Positions 16,087 to 24,677 of a DNA stretch of 26,347 nucleotides are shown here, one piece after another. The position numbers and the translations under genes were made by a program. The DNA comes from CALAGJ01 sp964293305 (GTDB lineage Bacteria; Bacteroidota; Bacteroidia; Chitinophagales; Chitinophagaceae): positions 1 to 26,347 of the forward strand of contig CAXYYO010000045.1 of NCBI GenBank assembly GCA_964293305.1, in the 5' to 3' direction. Positions within the stretch are counted from its first letter, which is position 1, and each line of letters begins with the position of its first letter. The notes under the pieces were generated by a model, which saw only the letters and a program-made list of their open reading frames with translations, was not told the origin of the DNA and ran no database searches.

Positions 16087-17172
16087 TTAAAAACTAACCG
16101 TAAATGTGCTACCCTTTCCTACTTCACTCTCTACCCGTATAGTTCCTCCTAGAGATTCTATTTGATTTTTAATGAGGTATAAACCAATTCCCTTTGCATC
16201 TATATTTTCATGAAATGTCTGATACATTTTGAAAATGCGATTACCATATTTTTCTAAGTCAATTCCTTGGCCATTGTCAATAATAATTAATTGCGTTCTC
16301 TCATTCACCATGACAGTGCTGATATGTATTTCAGGGATTCTTTCAGGATGCTTATATTTTATGGCATTGCTGATCAGATTTAATAGAATACTTTCCAAAG
16401 ATGCATATATGTAAAATATATTGTCTGTATTAGTAAAGTTGGTAGTAATTTTTGCTTGACTTTTTGATATAGCAGGCTCCAATATGGATAATACAAATTT
16501 GCATACATCTTCAAAATAGAGCACTTTTTTATCCGCGGAAAATGAATTTTTATATTTGAGCATTTCATTCAAATGCAATAGCGAAGTGGATAATGATTCT
16601 GCTAGTTCTTCTACTTTATCAATACACTCCTGTTGGTCTTCTTTTTTTGTCATTTCATGATAAAGTGAAATTAATTCTTTTAAATTGTTGGAATAACTTC
16701 TGAGATTGTGCGAAGCGGTATAGGCAAATTGACTGAGTAATTGATTCTGCCGATTTAAAAATTCAATAGTTTGTTGCCACTCCGTTTGTTGCAATTTTTT
16801 CTCATGAATATCTATAATGGCGCCTATCATTTTTTCGGGTTTGCCTTGCTCATCCAAAATAAGGCGGGCTGTTGCTTCAAACCATCTGTATTGTTTGTTT
16901 TTGCAAAGCAGCCTCATTTCAGAAACTTCGGCTACACCTCTTAAAATTGGACTGCCATCTTCTTGTGTAAAGTATTTGAAATCGTCCGCATGTAGGAGTT
17001 CTTTAATAAATGTATGATAGGAGGGTGTAAGTTCGCCAGGCTCATAACCCAGTAGTCTGTAATAATTATCACTCCACCATTCCTCACCTGTATCAATATT
17101 CCATACCCATACACCACTTTGTATGTTTTGAAGCAATGCATCTATTAGGTTAATATCAGCTAGTTTATTCAC
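16087..17172 (-). CDS. Soluble PAS-domain sensor histidine kinase
   Basis: A 361-residue cytosolic two-component kinase; no membrane segment or signal peptide. Residues ~10-125 are a PAS_3/PAC domain (SGVWVWNIDTGEEWWSDNYYRLLGY, then YRWFEATARLILDEQGKP and IGAIIDIHEKK). The dimerisation helix carries the phospho-accepting histidine H155 in FAYTASHNLRS. The ATPase domain has the N-box LISNAIKY (N269), G1 DNGQGID (299-305), G2 KGIGLYLIK (327-335) and GKGSTFTV near the end. It should autophosphorylate in response to a PAS-sensed cue, which is unknown. No response regulator lies beside it, so it is an orphan. The start is GTG (17170-17172): a TAA lies upstream in frame and no ATG is available. Confidence 0.95.
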   Translation of the reverse strand: MNKLADINLIDALLQNIQSGVWVWNIDTGEEWWSDNYYRLLGYEPGELTPSYHTFIKELLHADDFKYFTQEDGSPILRGVAEVSEMRLLCKNKQYRWFEATARLILDEQGKPEKMIGAIIDIHEKKLQQTEWQQTIEFLNRQNQLLSQFAYTASHNLRSYSNNLKELISLYHEMTKKEDQQECIDKVEELAESLSTSLLHLNEMLKYKNSFSADKKVLYFEDVCKFVLSILEPAISKSQAKITTNFTNTDNIFYIYASLESILLNLISNAIKYKHPERIPEIHISTVMVNERTQLIIIDNGQGIDLEKYGNRIFKMYQTFHENIDAKGIGLYLIKNQIESLGGTIRVESEVGKGSTFTVSF

Positions 17173-17285
17173 TATTGGTTCACAGATTTAGCTCAGTTTA
17201 TGATTTTATTATAATGTAAAGATATGTTGGTATGATTTTTTAAAATTTTTGGATTAAAATTCTTACAAATTCAAAATCCTCTTTA

Positions 17286-19187
17286 TCATTCGGTTTTATT
17301 TTTTAATATAGGAAGAATAATCTTTGACGGATATGTTTTGCTATGATGCAATTGTATAGTGCTTGGTATGAAATCTTTTTCTGTACATTCATAAATATTT
17401 ACAAATTGCTGTGGGTTTCTATCTGCAAGCGGAAACCAACTGCTCTGCACCTGAATCATTAATTTATGTCCCTTTTTAAAGCAATGCGCAATATCTGGTA
17501 ATTCAAATTTTATGTGCTCAATTTTACTTGGAGTGAAAGCTTCAGGAGTTTCAAAACTATTCCGATATCTACCTCTAAAAATCTCTCCTCTTACCAGCAT
17601 TTGGTATCCACTCATCATCAGTGGAGCTTCATCATTATCGTTTGTATTAGATGGATATAATCTAGCTTCATCTGCAGCCAATTCATCAGGAAATACATCT
17701 ATCACTTTTACTACAAAATCTGCATCGGTTGTTGAAATTGACACAAAAAGATCCGCCATAATCGGGCCTGCTACAGTATAATCATCATCCAAAACCGGTG
17801 TTTCAAAAACCAGTACATCTGGCCTGCGGGATGCAAAACGTTGATCGTCTGTCATATAACTGATTGTCCTATCATGATGCACTTTTTCAGCATAAGGTAC
17901 CGGCTTTGAGGGATCGCTGATATACTGTGAAAAACTCATGTCATTCATATCGGCCACCTTATTTATTTTTCCATTTTCATGCAGATATAAAGAGGCATTT
18001 TCCGAAATTGCCGGGGGCCAATTTTTAAATTGCTTCCATTCATTACTTCCGGTTACAAAAATACTTGCTTCTGGTAGCTTGTTTATATCTCCCTTACCTT
18101 TTAAGAAATAATTGAAGAAGGGCACTTCTATATTGTCCTGATAAAAAGTACTGGTATTGCTACCAAATTTTATATTGCCCAATTGGGTACCATTTGTGCT
18201 GGCCCATTGACCATGATACCAAGGTCCATTTACAATTTTATTAAAAGCTTGTTGTCCATTATTTGTTTCGGCAGCCTTATAAGCATTCCAGGCTCCCCAG
18301 CAATCCTCTGCATCAAAGAGTCCACCAACCCACAGCATGGCAGGTTTTAAATTTTTTGTGGCATTGCGGGCATCTCTAGCTTTCCACCAATCATCATAGT
18401 TAGGATGGGCATATAGATCCTTCCAAAATAAAATGCTGTCTCCCATCTTACCCCCAAGTTCTTTTAAACTACCTGTTTCTAAAAAGAATTTATAATTGTC
18501 CTGAGTGTAGTAATTGAAAGAAGACGGCCCAATGGTAGTAGGCTGTGGTCTTGGCTTGCCAAATGAGGAATAAAAATTAAAACCATCCATTTGAAAGAAT
18601 GCTCCGTTATGATGAAAATCATCGCCTATAAACCAATTGGTAACAGGTGCTTGTGGGCTCACAGCTACTAGTGCAGGATGATTGGAAGCTGCAGCCATAG
18701 TGCTATAAAATCCTGGATAAGAAATGCCAAATACACCCACTTTTCCATTGTTGCCTTTTATGTTTTTGATAAGCCAATCAATGGTATCATAGGTATCGCT
18801 GCTTTCATCTATTTCTTTGCCTTGTTTGTTTGGATTAAAAGGACGAACATCCACAAAATTACCCTCACTCATCCATCTGCCACGCACATCTTGAATGATC
18901 ATGATATACCCTTCAGACAGATAATTTTTGTAATAAGATTCTGTAAACCTGATTGGCATTTTATCTGCCCCATACGGTGCACAGGAATAGGGCGTTCTTT
19001 TCATTAAGAAGGGATGTAATTCGGTATTGGATTTTGGAGCATAAATGGTGGTGAAGAGTTTTACCCCATCCCGCATAGGAATATAAACTTCCTGCTTAGT
19101 ATAATTATTTACCAACCATGCACTATCAATTTGTGCCTTTGATGATATAGAAAATACCGAACAAATGAGTAGAAATAAATATCGCAT
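17286..19187 (-). CDS. Exported CocE/NonD (S15) alpha/beta hydrolase
   Basis: A 633-residue protein. The ATG at 19185-19187 is chosen because it opens a clean signal peptide (MRYLFLLICSVFSISSKA); the frame is open 23 codons further but that stretch is not signal-like. Catalytic serine S156 in GISYPG, aspartate D292 in GGLFDAED and histidine H325 in GPWYHGQW make the triad. Around them are QDVRGRWMSEG, DESSDTYDTIDWLIKN and GDDFHHNGAF, features of alpha-amino-acid ester hydrolases and glutaryl-7-ACA-acylase-like enzymes. The C-terminal ~240 residues form the jelly-roll domain of the S15/CocE family (VLVFETPVLDDDYTVAGP). It probably acts in the periplasm or outside on peptide-like esters or amides; true X-Pro peptidase activity cannot be told from sequence. 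A single gene, divergent from the lipoprotein gene at 19384. Confidence 0.93.
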   Translation of the reverse strand: MRYLFLLICSVFSISSKAQIDSAWLVNNYTKQEVYIPMRDGVKLFTTIYAPKSNTELHPFLMKRTPYSCAPYGADKMPIRFTESYYKNYLSEGYIMIIQDVRGRWMSEGNFVDVRPFNPNKQGKEIDESSDTYDTIDWLIKNIKGNNGKVGVFGISYPGFYSTMAAASNHPALVAVSPQAPVTNWFIGDDFHHNGAFFQMDGFNFYSSFGKPRPQPTTIGPSSFNYYTQDNYKFFLETGSLKELGGKMGDSILFWKDLYAHPNYDDWWKARDARNATKNLKPAMLWVGGLFDAEDCWGAWNAYKAAETNNGQQAFNKIVNGPWYHGQWASTNGTQLGNIKFGSNTSTFYQDNIEVPFFNYFLKGKGDINKLPEASIFVTGSNEWKQFKNWPPAISENASLYLHENGKINKVADMNDMSFSQYISDPSKPVPYAEKVHHDRTISYMTDDQRFASRRPDVLVFETPVLDDDYTVAGPIMADLFVSISTTDADFVVKVIDVFPDELAADEARLYPSNTNDNDEAPLMMSGYQMLVRGEIFRGRYRNSFETPEAFTPSKIEHIKFELPDIAHCFKKGHKLMIQVQSSWFPLADRNPQQFVNIYECTEKDFIPSTIQLHHSKTYPSKIILPILKNKTE

Positions 19188-19383
19188 AGTGTAATTTGAA
19201 GCGATAAAAATAATTTTTCTGTCTGAACTATCAAAATGACTTTTTCTTACTTTCAAATTAGAATTGAATAGGACGTATATATTTTTTGAATATAAACTAA
19301 CTATTCCGTGGTTGATATTGCTTTGCTCAAAATATTTTGTTGTTGTAAGGTCTTGATTGATAATTTAGCATAAAATCAAAACA

Positions 19384-20106
19384 ATGAATATTTTCAAGTG
19401 TCTTCAATTTTCGCTAGCAATAATATTTTTATCCGGTTGCTATGTAAATGGTGAAAAGATAAAAGGAAATGGGAATACAAGTAGCGAAACACGTAGTGTG
19501 AGTAGTGCTGATAGAATAGAATCAATGGGGAGTTTTAATATAGAAATAATTGAGGGCAGTACGCCTTCTGTACGCATTGAAGGTGAAAGTAATTTGATAC
19601 CATATATAATAACCGAAAACACAGATGGACTGCTTCGTATAAGGGTGAAAAAAGGTTATAATATTCAAACTAGCAGACCATTAAAGATATATGTAACAAC
19701 ACCAAAATTGGAATTGGTATCCTTGGCCGGAAGCGGGGATGTAAAAGGCTCAAGCAAATTTTCAGGTGCAAGCGAACTTGAACTAAATATAGCTGGTAGT
19801 GGTAATATTTCTTTGGAGGTAAATACCCCTGAAATAAATGCTGATATTGCGGGTAGTGGTGATATAAATTTAGTAGGTGAAACCAGGGATTTATCCATTG
19901 ATATAGCAGGCTCCGGGAATTTTGAAGGTATGAATATGAAGTCTGAAAATGTAAATATTTCTATAGCCGGCAGTGGCGATGTAAATGTATTTGCTGACAA
20001 AAAACTTGATGTGGATATTGCTGGTATGGGAGATATTAATTACAAAGGAAATGCTGTGGTAACCAAGAGTATTGCAGGCTCGGGCAAGATTAATAAAGTG
20101 GAGTGA
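19384..20106 (+). CDS. DUF2807/GIN-domain lipoprotein
   Basis: A 240-residue lipoprotein. The signal peptide ends in the lipobox LSGC (C19), so it is probably anchored in a membrane and faces the periplasm or surface. The mature part fits the head-GIN/DUF2807 family: FNIEIIEGSTPSVRIEGE followed by a parallel beta-helix-like region with a repeating AGSG or near-AGSG turn: LAGSGDV, IAGSGNI, IAGSGDI, IAGSGNF, IAGSGDV, IAGMGDI, IAGSGKI, at about every 19-22 residues. The repeats make a low-complexity pattern that also leaves long open frames on the other strand, which are not genes. These proteins are abundant in Bacteroidota; function is not established. It stands alone, divergent from the S15 hydrolase gene. 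Confidence 0.92.
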   Translation: MNIFKCLQFSLAIIFLSGCYVNGEKIKGNGNTSSETRSVSSADRIESMGSFNIEIIEGSTPSVRIEGESNLIPYIITENTDGLLRIRVKKGYNIQTSRPLKIYVTTPKLELVSLAGSGDVKGSSKFSGASELELNIAGSGNISLEVNTPEINADIAGSGDINLVGETRDLSIDIAGSGNFEGMNMKSENVNISIAGSGDVNVFADKKLDVDIAGMGDINYKGNAVVTKSIAGSGKINKVE

Positions 20107-20202
20107 TGCTTTTTTGAAGGCAGAAATGGTAGTACAAACAATATAATTTCAGCAGTTTATTGTTCACCAGATTGCAATATCAAATAGCATTTAATTGGAA
20201 GA

Positions 20203-20210
20203 TAATTTTG
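20203..20210 (+). promoter_or_regulatory. Possible -7 box of deoxynucleoside kinase gene
   Basis: TAATTTTG matches the TAnnTTTG box; the expected start of transcription lies about 59 bases before the ATG at 20276. No TTTG at the usual upstream spacing was found; the nearest TTG is 28 bases away. Confidence 0.35.
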
Positions 20211-20275
20211 TAGTATAATCAAAAAAACTATTTTCGGCGTTTCCGGCATCCCCGCAGGGAATGAAAGAATCTACG

Positions 20276-20911
20276 ATGTCAAAAATTAAGAAGCCAAAAC
20301 ATGTGGCAGTAGCAGGTAATATTGGTGCAGGCAAAACCACACTTACAGAAATGCTGAGTAAACATTACAAATGGATACCTCAGTTTGAAGATGTAGATCA
20401 CAATCCATATCTCATGGACTTTTATGAAGATATGCCACGCTGGAGCTTTAATCTACAGATTTATTTTTTGAATAGCAGACTTACTCAGCTTCAGGAAATT
20501 CAAAACGGAACAGAAACGGTCATACAAGATAGAACCATCTATGAAGATGCAAATATTTTTGCGCCCAATCTTCATGATATGGGTTTGATGAGTAAGCGTG
20601 ATTTTGATAACTACTTTAAGTTTTTTCAAACTTTACAATCTATGATTCAACCTCCTGATTTATTGATCTATCTTAAAGCAACCGTTCCCGCTTTAGTGGG
20701 TCAGATACAGAAGAGAGGCAGAGAATATGAAGAAAATATCCGTTTGGATTATCTAAAAAAACTTAATGAATTATATAATCGGTGGATTGAAGGATATAAA
20801 GAAGGGCCGGTATTGATTATTGATATAGATAAAAATAATTTCCTGGAAAAAGAGGAAGATTTTGGTGAAATTCTCCATAAAATTGACAGCACGTTGTTTG
20901 GTTTATTTTAA
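20276..20911 (+). CDS. Deoxynucleoside kinase
   Basis: A 211-residue enzyme of the dNK/dCK/dGK family, which phosphorylates deoxynucleosides with a nucleoside triphosphate for salvage. Seen: the P-loop GNIGAGKTT near the N-terminus (K20), FEDVDHNPYL after strand 2, WSFNLQIYFLNSR, the QDRTIYED motif (the DRS-type motif with catalytic and substrate-binding residues), and the Arg-rich LID-like IQKRGREYEENIRLDYL. Substrate preference among dA, dG and dC cannot be read by eye. An ATG at 20261 in the same frame would add five residues, but it falls in a sequence resembling the window's intergenic repeat (ccccgcagggaatgaaag), so the ATG at 20276 (MSKIKK) is preferred. It stands alone and ends 63 bases from the end of the convergent TauE gene. 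Confidence 0.94.
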   Translation: MSKIKKPKHVAVAGNIGAGKTTLTEMLSKHYKWIPQFEDVDHNPYLMDFYEDMPRWSFNLQIYFLNSRLTQLQEIQNGTETVIQDRTIYEDANIFAPNLHDMGLMSKRDFDNYFKFFQTLQSMIQPPDLLIYLKATVPALVGQIQKRGREYEENIRLDYLKKLNELYNRWIEGYKEGPVLIIDIDKNNFLEKEEDFGEILHKIDSTLFGLF

Positions 20912-20925
20912 ATTTTATGCGCTTG

Positions 20926-20941
20926 TTCCTTTTTGAAGGAA
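20926..20941. terminator. Short hairpin between convergent genes
   Basis: ttcctt, loop tttg, aaggaa: a six-base perfect stem between the ends of the kinase gene (20911) and the TauE gene (20975). T-rich and A-rich flanks are weak on both strands. It is placed where a bidirectional terminator is expected, but the stem is short. Confidence 0.35.
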
Positions 20942-20974
20942 GTTCATATTTTAGACAACTATGCTTGGGATATT

Positions 20975-21769
20975 TTAAAGAACTAACAACTCCTTTAGCA
21001 GTACATACACTGCCATTATTATAACAAAATAACCAAACCCTTTTTTAAGTCTGCTGCTATCAATTTTTTTATTGAGAGCAATACCTGTAAACATGCCTGT
21101 AATGGCCACAGCGCTTACACTTAGCAACAGCATCCAATCGTATTGTATATGTGAAAGATCTCCAAGAAAACCTATTAGCGCATTTAGCGCAATGATGAAT
21201 AGTGAAGTGGCAATGGCTTTTTTTACAGCTAAATGAAAAGTGAAAATTAATGCAGGTATAATCAGAAATCCGCCACCTGCTCCTAGAAATCCTGTTACAC
21301 ATCCAATACCGATAGCAGTGGATATCAACGATATGGGTTTAACATGATAAACTGTGCCGGGTGGATTTGCCGGTATAGGTGCAAGTATCATTTTTAATGC
21401 GGCGGAAAACATCAGTATTGAAAATACCACCATAATCAATAGACTTTTTGTAACCTCTATTTGACCGAAAGAAAAAATCTGCTCTGGTATAACATGCAGC
21501 ACATAACGCCGAATAATCAATACCGTAATGGAAGCAATACCACTAAATAATAATGCAGTTTTTACATCTACTAAACCAGATAAATAATTCTTTATAGCAC
21601 CCGATAAACTGGTAAGACCAACAATAAATAGCGAATAGCCTGTTGCTTCTACCGGGTTGATACCAAAAAGATATACCAACACGGGTATGGTTAATATAGA
21701 GCCGCCTCCACCTATAAGGCCAAGTGAAAACCCAATAAGGATTGCAGCCAAATAACCCCAGATATGCAT
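20975..21769 (-). CDS. TauE/SafE-family permease
   Basis: A 264-residue inner-membrane protein with about eight hydrophobic helices in two halves. The family-typical glycine motifs are seen twice: IGFSLGLIGGGGSILTIPVLVYLFG (~12-36) and GIGCVTGFLGAGGGFLIIPALI (~153-174). The first is followed by ATGYSLFIVG (43-52) and the second by AIATSLFIIALNALIG (185-200). TauE/SafE proteins export small organosulfur or sulfite-like anions; the real substrate here is unknown. The nearest genes do not mark sulfur metabolism, so nothing narrows it down. The ATG at 21767-21769 begins the first membrane helix. Confidence 0.94.
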   Translation of the reverse strand: MHIWGYLAAILIGFSLGLIGGGGSILTIPVLVYLFGINPVEATGYSLFIVGLTSLSGAIKNYLSGLVDVKTALLFSGIASITVLIIRRYVLHVIPEQIFSFGQIEVTKSLLIMVVFSILMFSAALKMILAPIPANPPGTVYHVKPISLISTAIGIGCVTGFLGAGGGFLIIPALIFTFHLAVKKAIATSLFIIALNALIGFLGDLSHIQYDWMLLLSVSAVAITGMFTGIALNKKIDSSRLKKGFGYFVIIMAVYVLLKELLVL

Positions 21770-21901
21770 GTTGCAATATGTTTTATATGTGCAAATTTTG
21801 AAAGTGGCAAAGATGCTGATTTATAAGTATGGGGAACTTATAAATTAATGTTTTTCAAAAAGATTTGCGTACATTAATGCAAGATGATGCACTATAATTT
21901 A

Positions 21902-22078
21902 TTATATAGTCAACTCAATAAACTGGATTGAAGTATCTGCATAATATATAGCTTGTAGAATATTTTTCATCATTTCATTGGAATAAATTCCTTCAATGAT
22001 TGAAAATCCATTTTCTAAAAGTTCTTGTTAAGATTTTGGTATATCTAACTCGTTAAATAAAGCTGATTTATTGCTTTT
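21902..22078 (-). pseudogene. Decayed N-terminal fragment, PhyH-dioxygenase-like
   Basis: On the minus strand a single frame reads NKSALFNELDIPKS, TAA (22028-22030), QELLENGFSIIEGIYSNEMM, KNILQAIYYADTS, then diverges and stops at 21902. The pattern (L)LENGFxIIEGxYSxxE...ILxxIxxADTS is that of the beginning of phytanoyl-CoA-dioxygenase-like proteins of Bacteroidota. Nothing of the catalytic HxD...H region is present, and there is no start codon. It overlaps the last 11 bases of the LEA14-like gene. The identification is tentative because only ~55 codons remain. Confidence 0.4.
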
Positions 22079-22559
22079 CAAAAGGATTTACTTTTGTTTG
22101 ATAAGTAAATGGGATATTCATATAGATACCACCTTTCCCCAGCTTAGTATTACCTTTTAACTGTATATCCAATTCCTTTGAAAATAAAGCATGCAGGCTG
22201 TTTCTAAATAAATTTTTCATATCAACCTGCATGGTGGATGGCACCACAAATTCACTTCTTTTGCTGATGTGCATAGTGGTATCTAATAAATATTTACCAA
22301 GAAATTTATTATCAAGAAATACATCGCAATCAATATGTTTTAAATCTACTCCAAAATTGTTTGGATTAAAATAAACCAGATTCATTTTAATGGTGCTTTT
22401 GCCAAAACCTAAACTGTCAATTCTAAAATCACGCATTTCCCGATATTCAAATGAGTCCGGTTTTTTGCAACTAATAGCTATACATATTGCAAATGAAATA
22501 ATACTTAGTATTAATACATTACAATTGTCTTTTACTTTTACTATGTCTCTTTTATTCAT
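22068..22559 (-). CDS. LEA14-like lipoprotein
   Basis: A 163-residue protein with a hydrophobic leader (~14-30) ending at C31 (AISCKKPDS), consistent with a lipoprotein although the lipobox is not ideal. The mature part matches the late-embryogenesis-abundant type 2 (LEA14/WHy) fold: strand, NPNNFGVDLKHIDCDVFLDNKFLGK (65-89 with the NPN turn), then alternating strands and a final KGGIYMNIPFTYQTKV. LEA14-like proteins in bacteria have no settled function; outer-envelope or stress roles are suggested. It follows the M42 gene by 57 bases and is probably the last gene of that operon. Confidence 0.85.
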   Translation of the reverse strand: MNKRDIVKVKDNCNVLILSIISFAICIAISCKKPDSFEYREMRDFRIDSLGFGKSTIKMNLVYFNPNNFGVDLKHIDCDVFLDNKFLGKYLLDTTMHISKRSEFVVPSTMQVDMKNLFRNSLHALFSKELDIQLKGNTKLGKGGIYMNIPFTYQTKVNPFEKQ

Positions 22560-22616
22560 CTTTTTTGCATATCTCCATACATTGATTTTTTGATTAATCA
22601 GCGATGTATCATTTAT

Positions 22617-23729
22617 TTATAAATAACTCAAATTTGTTTTTGCACTGAGTGTCAGCAATGTTTCATACATCAGTTTTATCGTATTTTCAATATCTGATTT
22701 GTGCAGCATTTCTGCAGGTGTGTGCATATACCTCAATGGTATGGAAATGAGTACAGAAGGACAACCATCATTGGCATAAGCAAAGCTATCTGTATCAGTA
22801 CCGGTACTTCGGCTTACGGTGCGCCATTGAACAGGTATTTTGTTTTTTTCAGCCACTACTTTTACGTGTTGGAGCAATTTATTGTGTACAGCAGGACCAT
22901 AAGCAAGTGAAGGGCCTTTGCCGCAGGCAATATCACCTTCTATAATTTTACTAATCATTGGAGTTTGGGTGTCGTGGGTTACGTCTGTAATGATGGCAAT
23001 ATCAGGTTTTATACGCCTTGCGATCATTTCTGAGCCTCGCAGTCCAATTTCCTCTTGCACAGCATTTACAATATGTAAACTGTATGGTAATTTCTTTTTA
23101 TTTTCTTTTAGTAACCGAGCCACTTCTGCAATCATAAAACCACCTATTCTATTGTCAAATGCTCGGCCTACATAATAATCATAAGCCATTATTTCGAAAC
23201 CCTGGTCATAGGTTACCACAGCCCCAATATGCACACCCAAAGCCTCTGTTTCTTTCCGACTTCTGCCCCCACAATCCAAAAATAGATTATCCACTTTTGG
23301 TTGAGGTTCTTTCATTTCAGGATTGGACAATCGGGTATGTATGGCAGGCCAGCCAAACACTGCCTTTACTGGACCTTTTTCGCCATGTATAATAACTCTT
23401 TTTGCTGGTGCCACTTGGTGATCTACGCCACCATTTCTTTTTAAATAAATAAGCCCTTGGTCATTGATATAATTTACAAACCAGCTTATTTCATCTGCAT
23501 GTGCTTCAATGACAACTTTGAAAGGTGCTTCCGGATTTAATACTGCTACAGCCGTACCATACGAATCAGTATATTGGGTATCTGTGTATTGCTTGATATA
23601 CTCTAACCAAAGTTTCTGACCACTCACTTCAAAGCCTGTAGGAGAAGCATTATTAATATAGTTAGTAAGAAACTGAATGGAACTGTCAGTAATCAGTGAT
23701 TTTGCATTGTTTTTCTTTGTTTTTGCCAT
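22617..23729 (-). CDS. M42-family aminopeptidase
   Basis: A 370-residue cytosolic metallopeptidase. All dimetal-site residues of family M42 (glutamyl aminopeptidase / FrvX / TET-type) are in place: H77 and D79 (IEAHADEI), D192 (GRAFDNRIGG), catalytic pair E226-E227 (NAVQEEIGLRG), D249 (IITDVTHD) and H336 (RYMHTPAEM). These enzymes usually assemble as large oligomers and trim N-terminal residues from peptides. Length is normal. The start overlaps the stop of the UbiA-like gene by one base (TAATG, 23727-23731), which suggests translational coupling. The pairing with a membrane prenyltransferase-like protein is not an obvious pathway. Confidence 0.95.
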   Translation of the reverse strand: MAKTKKNNAKSLITDSSIQFLTNYINNASPTGFEVSGQKLWLEYIKQYTDTQYTDSYGTAVAVLNPEAPFKVVIEAHADEISWFVNYINDQGLIYLKRNGGVDHQVAPAKRVIIHGEKGPVKAVFGWPAIHTRLSNPEMKEPQPKVDNLFLDCGGRSRKETEALGVHIGAVVTYDQGFEIMAYDYYVGRAFDNRIGGFMIAEVARLLKENKKKLPYSLHIVNAVQEEIGLRGSEMIARRIKPDIAIITDVTHDTQTPMISKIIEGDIACGKGPSLAYGPAVHNKLLQHVKVVAEKNKIPVQWRTVSRSTGTDTDSFAYANDGCPSVLISIPLRYMHTPAEMLHKSDIENTIKLMYETLLTLSAKTNLSYL

Positions 23730-24649
23730 TAAATCATTTTTTTGAAAATTAAAAATCCTATTATATCACAGGCTGCTTTTATGATAAGCATCCCGTCAAT
23801 TTTTAGCAGATAAAAAAATATGGATTTGTGTTGTAAGAGTGATATGGATATCCAGAATATGAAGCAAGAAGGAATTATTGCTATAACTGAAGACCAGAAA
23901 TGAGGTTGATAAATATCTGTATAAAAAAAATCCAGAACCCCATTGAGTATTAGTAATGGTGTGATGATATATGCAAGTGTTTTTTGCTTGCCAAAGCGAA
24001 CTACAAAAGTCTTTAGTTCCATATTGTAATCGTCCTTATAGTCTTTAATATCAAATAGAATACAAAGCAGACTGATGAAAACAAAATTTCTTCCAAAAAT
24101 AAATTGGAGCTGATTTGTAATTTCAAATTGAAAGGCAGAAGAGTCTAACTGTTTAAAAAATAGTGGATAAAAAGTAACCACACATGCCCATACAAAACCA
24201 ATGGCAAATGGCTTAAACCAGCCTGTGTATCTCAAGCTCATTTTATGCAAGCCACCCATCGGCAATCCATAATATAAAATTGCCCCTACTATGGGAAGAG
24301 AAATGACAAAGTATTGCCACACAGAAATATTTTCGAGTTGATTTCCATAGTCATAAAGTAATTTGGCGCCTATCAACAATAAAAGACCACAAAAAAAATA
24401 TTGTAGATAAAGAATAATTTTTCTATTTGTATAGTACCATGTTGCTCTTCTGTTTGAAGGGGTGGGAGATGTCTGTTGGATATATGCTGAGGTGTAAAAA
24501 ATCTGGGTGCCCAAAAAAATTAAACAATAAAAAAGGGCATCATTAAAACTGTATCCTAATAAAAAATTAGTTTCAGCACATAAGGCAACAACGCAGCTTG
24601 CAATAAAATAATTACCAAATAAAATTGGGGAAATTATTTTTTTTAGCAA
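23729..24649 (-). CDS. UbiA-like membrane protein
   Basis: A 306-residue integral membrane protein with about eight hydrophobic helices. It resembles the UbiA prenyltransferase superfamily in overall topology and in the second Asp-rich motif, DIKDYKDD (200-207), followed by TFVVRFGKQKT, the usual GxxxT-like end. The first Asp-rich motif (NDxxDxxxD, expected near residue 60) is not there: the region reads SAYIQQTSPTPSNRRATW. It could be a divergent enzyme using a different substrate or a non-catalytic relative. The start appears to be TTG (24647-24649); the frame stays open further upstream but without an ATG or GTG. It lies 28 bases after the lipoprotein gene and overlaps the M42 start by one base. 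Confidence 0.8.
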   Translation of the reverse strand: MLKKIISPILFGNYFIASCVVALCAETNFLLGYSFNDALFYCLIFLGTQIFYTSAYIQQTSPTPSNRRATWYYTNRKIILYLQYFFCGLLLLIGAKLLYDYGNQLENISVWQYFVISLPIVGAILYYGLPMGGLHKMSLRYTGWFKPFAIGFVWACVVTFYPLFFKQLDSSAFQFEITNQLQFIFGRNFVFISLLCILFDIKDYKDDYNMELKTFVVRFGKQKTLAYIITPLLILNGVLDFFYTDIYQPHFWSSVIAIIPSCFIFWISISLLQHKSIFFYLLKIDGMLIIKAACDIIGFLIFKKMI

Positions 24650-24677
24650 GGCAGGTATTTTAATGTGGAAACTAAGA

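Noticed and set aside
19665..20000. 111-codon minus-strand open frame
   Set aside because: It is the antisense of the AGSG repeats of the lipoprotein gene; the regular codon pattern keeps it open.
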